Positions 5,865 through 7,420 of a stretch of DNA of 7,420 nucleotides are shown in pieces. The position numbers and the translations under genes were made by a program. Position 1 is the first letter of the stretch. Each line of letters begins with the position of its first letter. This DNA comes from Acidobacteriaceae bacterium (GTDB taxonomy: Bacteria > Acidobacteriota > Terriglobia > Terriglobales > Acidobacteriaceae), in contig PKYX01000312.1 in assembly GCA_003132825.1 (NCBI GenBank), positions 1-7,420 on the forward strand, given 5' to 3'. Under the pieces are notes generated by a model, which had not been told where the DNA came from, did not search any database, and saw only the letters and a program-made list of their open reading frames with translations.

Positions 5865-6440
5865 ATGACTACACAAAGCTTGACTGAAGAAGTGAAGAAG
5901 CGTTCCGGGTGGAGCATCCTCATGGGAATTGTGACCGCGGCCCTGGGAGTGTTCCTGATTGTTTATCCCTTGGCAACCGCGGCCATCACGACCGTCCTGC
6001 TGGGATGGGCATTGGTCTTCGTTGGCCTTGCCCAATTTGTCTTCGCGCTCTACTCGCAGACGGTTGGCAACTTTGTTCTAAGGGTTCTTTTGAGCCTGCT
6101 CTTCGTCATCTGCGGCATCGGGCTAGCGTTTTTTCCGGTTGCGGGAGTGGCAACGCTGACCGCAGTTGTTGGAGCGTTGCTGCTGATCCAAGCGGGATTG
6201 CAGACAGCGACGGCGTTCCAGTTGAGGCCGCTAGATGGTTGGGGATGGTTTCTCTTTGATGCCGCTTCCAGCCTGCTGCTGGCTGTACTGATTCTCGCCA
6301 AGTGGCCCTCTAGCTCGGTCTGGGCGATTGGTACGCTGGTTGGAGTGTCCGTATTCATGAGCGGAATCTCCAGGATTATGATTGCGACCAAGATACGGAG
6401 CGGGGCCGACCATGTTGACCGCTTCATCCGAGCCGCCTAA
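5865..6440 (+). CDS. HdeD family (DUF308) six-helix membrane protein
   Basis: A 191-residue integral inner-membrane protein with six predicted helices at about 17-34, 38-60, 71-90, 95-118, 128-145 and 151-173. They form three helix pairs, each joined by a short turn with a proline: FLIVYPLATAA, LAFFPVAGVAT and ILAKWPSSSVW. This threefold repeat is the hallmark of DUF308/HdeD proteins. In Escherichia coli HdeD contributes to acid resistance at high cell density, but most homologues are untested, so acid or general envelope stress is inferred. ATG 5865 is preferred over ATG 5859 because AGGGGG (5853-5858) touches the latter but lies six bases before the former. The short basic C-terminus is cytoplasmic or periplasmic depending on topology. 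It probably belongs to the sigma-54 operon: 93 bp from the preceding gene, same strand, with only a non-U-tailed hairpin between. Confidence 0.9.
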   Translation: MTTQSLTEEVKKRSGWSILMGIVTAALGVFLIVYPLATAAITTVLLGWALVFVGLAQFVFALYSQTVGNFVLRVLLSLLFVICGIGLAFFPVAGVATLTAVVGALLLIQAGLQTATAFQLRPLDGWGWFLFDAASSLLLAVLILAKWPSSSVWAIGTLVGVSVFMSGISRIMIATKIRSGADHVDRFIRAA

Positions 6441-6504
6441 TCCCATACCCCGCTACCGCGAAAACGACGGTGTTACGCACCGCCGGTCGGAACCGAGGAG
6501 CGCT

Positions 6505-7420
6505 ATGACTCATCGCTGGACTGTGAAAACGACGAGCGTCAGCGCTCTTCTTTTCTGTGCCCCGATTTTCTGTGCCCCGGGGTCCGGACTTGCCCAAACT
6601 CACCCGGAGCCCTACACATTTTTTGAGCAATCCATCGGGCTGAAAGACGATCAGATCGCAAACATCGAACACGGCAAAGCCGTAGCGCAAATACTGCCAA
6701 GCGCGGAGCCCTCGGAAGTCGTGGTTTTCGGCGCCATCCGCATCCAGGCTTCTCCCGAAGATTACCTGAGGTTCGCCGAGAACCTAGACAGACTCCGCGC
6801 TTTACCGAACTATCTCGGTGTTCGGAAATTCAACACCCCTCCGAAACTGTCAGACTTAGAAGGATTCGTCCTCGAAGACGACGACATCAAGGATCTCAAG
6901 AGCTGCAGACCGGGCAAGTGTCAGCTGCAGTTGCCCACGGACTCGATGGAGGAGTTTCAAGAGTCCGTAGACTGGCATGCCCCCGATGCCGTCGCCCAAG
7001 TGAACCGGTTGGCGCAGAAAATGGCGCTGGCGGAGCTAGTCCGCTACCAGAAAGATGGCAATAGCGCCCTGGGAACCTACTACGACAAAGAGCATCCCTT
7101 GCCTGTCGTAGAGCAATTCGAATCTCTGCTGAACCAGTCTCGCTGGTTGCCGAATTACCTTCCGGATCTGCAGCATTACCTGAGCGGGTATCCGCAGGCG
7201 CAGCTTCCGAATTCAGAAAACTTCTTCTATTGGGAACGAGTGAAGTTCGGGTTGAAGCCTACCCTGCGCCTGAACCACATGGTTATTTACCACGAATCGC
7301 GGGGGTCCGGCCCGATTGACTACGTCGCTATCAAGCAGCTCTATGCCAGCCATTACTTTGAGACAGCGCTCGATGTGTCGGTGTGCGTTCGAGACAATAG
7401 CCAGCCGGATGGAAGGGGCT
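6505..7420 (+). CDS. Exported protein of unknown function, C-terminus outside window
   Basis: An open frame of 305 codons from ATG 6505 to the right edge. GAGGAG (6495-6500) lies four bases upstream. Residues 1-30 look like a Sec signal peptide: basic n-region (HRWTVK), hydrophobic core SVSALLFCAPIF, and a probable cleavage after GSGLA (30/31). The cysteines in the core do not fit a lipobox. The mature part is mixed alpha/beta with no recognised enzyme motif. It contains a tight cysteine pair C134/C139 (LKSCRPGKCQLQLP) that could form a disulfide in the periplasm, an acidic run EDDDIKDLK just before it, and a later strand-rich segment (LNHMVIYHESRGSG, then YVAIKQLYASHYFETALDVS). I do not recognise the family. 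Gap to the hdeD-like gene is 64 bp on the same strand, so it may be the last or a further member of the sigma-54 cluster. Confidence 0.85.
   Translation, partial: MTHRWTVKTTSVSALLFCAPIFCAPGSGLAQTHPEPYTFFEQSIGLKDDQIANIEHGKAVAQILPSAEPSEVVVFGAIRIQASPEDYLRFAENLDRLRALPNYLGVRKFNTPPKLSDLEGFVLEDDDIKDLKSCRPGKCQLQLPTDSMEEFQESVDWHAPDAVAQVNRLAQKMALAELVRYQKDGNSALGTYYDKEHPLPVVEQFESLLNQSRWLPNYLPDLQHYLSGYPQAQLPNSENFFYWERVKFGLKPTLRLNHMVIYHESRGSGPIDYVAIKQLYASHYFETALDVSVCVRDNSQPDGRG
6551..6579 (+). repeat. In-frame 15-bp tandem duplication in the signal-peptide coding region
   Basis: TTTTCTGTGCCCCG occurs at 6551-6564 and again at 6566-6579, separated by one base, giving a period of 15 bp. It doubles the peptide FCAP (FCAPI then FCAPG) inside the hydrophobic core of the signal peptide. 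Identical copies suggest a recent slippage or duplication event that kept the frame. Confidence 0.85.

Overview
The window looks like a chromosomal segment of a GC-rich soil-type bacterium, most likely an Acidobacteriota member. The main reason is the gene pair on the minus strand at the left: a small PadR repressor translationally coupled to a large ATPase-less MacB/FtsX-like permease of the ADOP type (acidobacterial duplicated orphan permease), with the N-terminal prefix domain typical of that family. The taxonomic call rests on family knowledge, not on a search.

Left region (1-2200, minus strand): padR (2128-1787) overlaps the permease start by the ATGA motif, and the permease runs off the left edge (596 codons visible). 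The padR promoter carries alternating inverted heptamers (AGGAGAG/CTCTCCT) spaced exactly 16 bp apart. They overlap the -35/-10 region and the ribosome binding site, which suggests an autorepressed operon.

Middle region (2187-4440, plus strand): about 430 bp with no convincing gene, then a 607-residue sigma-54-dependent enhancer-binding protein with two tandem PAS domains, an AAA+ domain with an intact GAFTGA loop, and a Fis-type helix-turn-helix.

Right region (4441-7420, plus strand): a 240-bp control region with three perfect palindromes and a near-perfect -24/-12 sigma-54 promoter, then four co-directional genes: a small STAS-like protein, a DUF1269-type glycine-zipper plus coiled-coil protein, an HdeD/DUF308 six-helix membrane protein, and an exported protein of unknown function cut by the right edge. 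No U-tailed intrinsic terminator was seen between them.

The most interesting reading is a self-contained module. A cytoplasmic PAS sensor/activator switches on the sigma-54 promoter directly behind its own gene, driving a small envelope- or acid-stress-type set (STAS protein, DUF1269, HdeD, exported protein). The promoter, palindromes and protein motifs are visible in the sequence; the regulatory wiring and stress role are inference.
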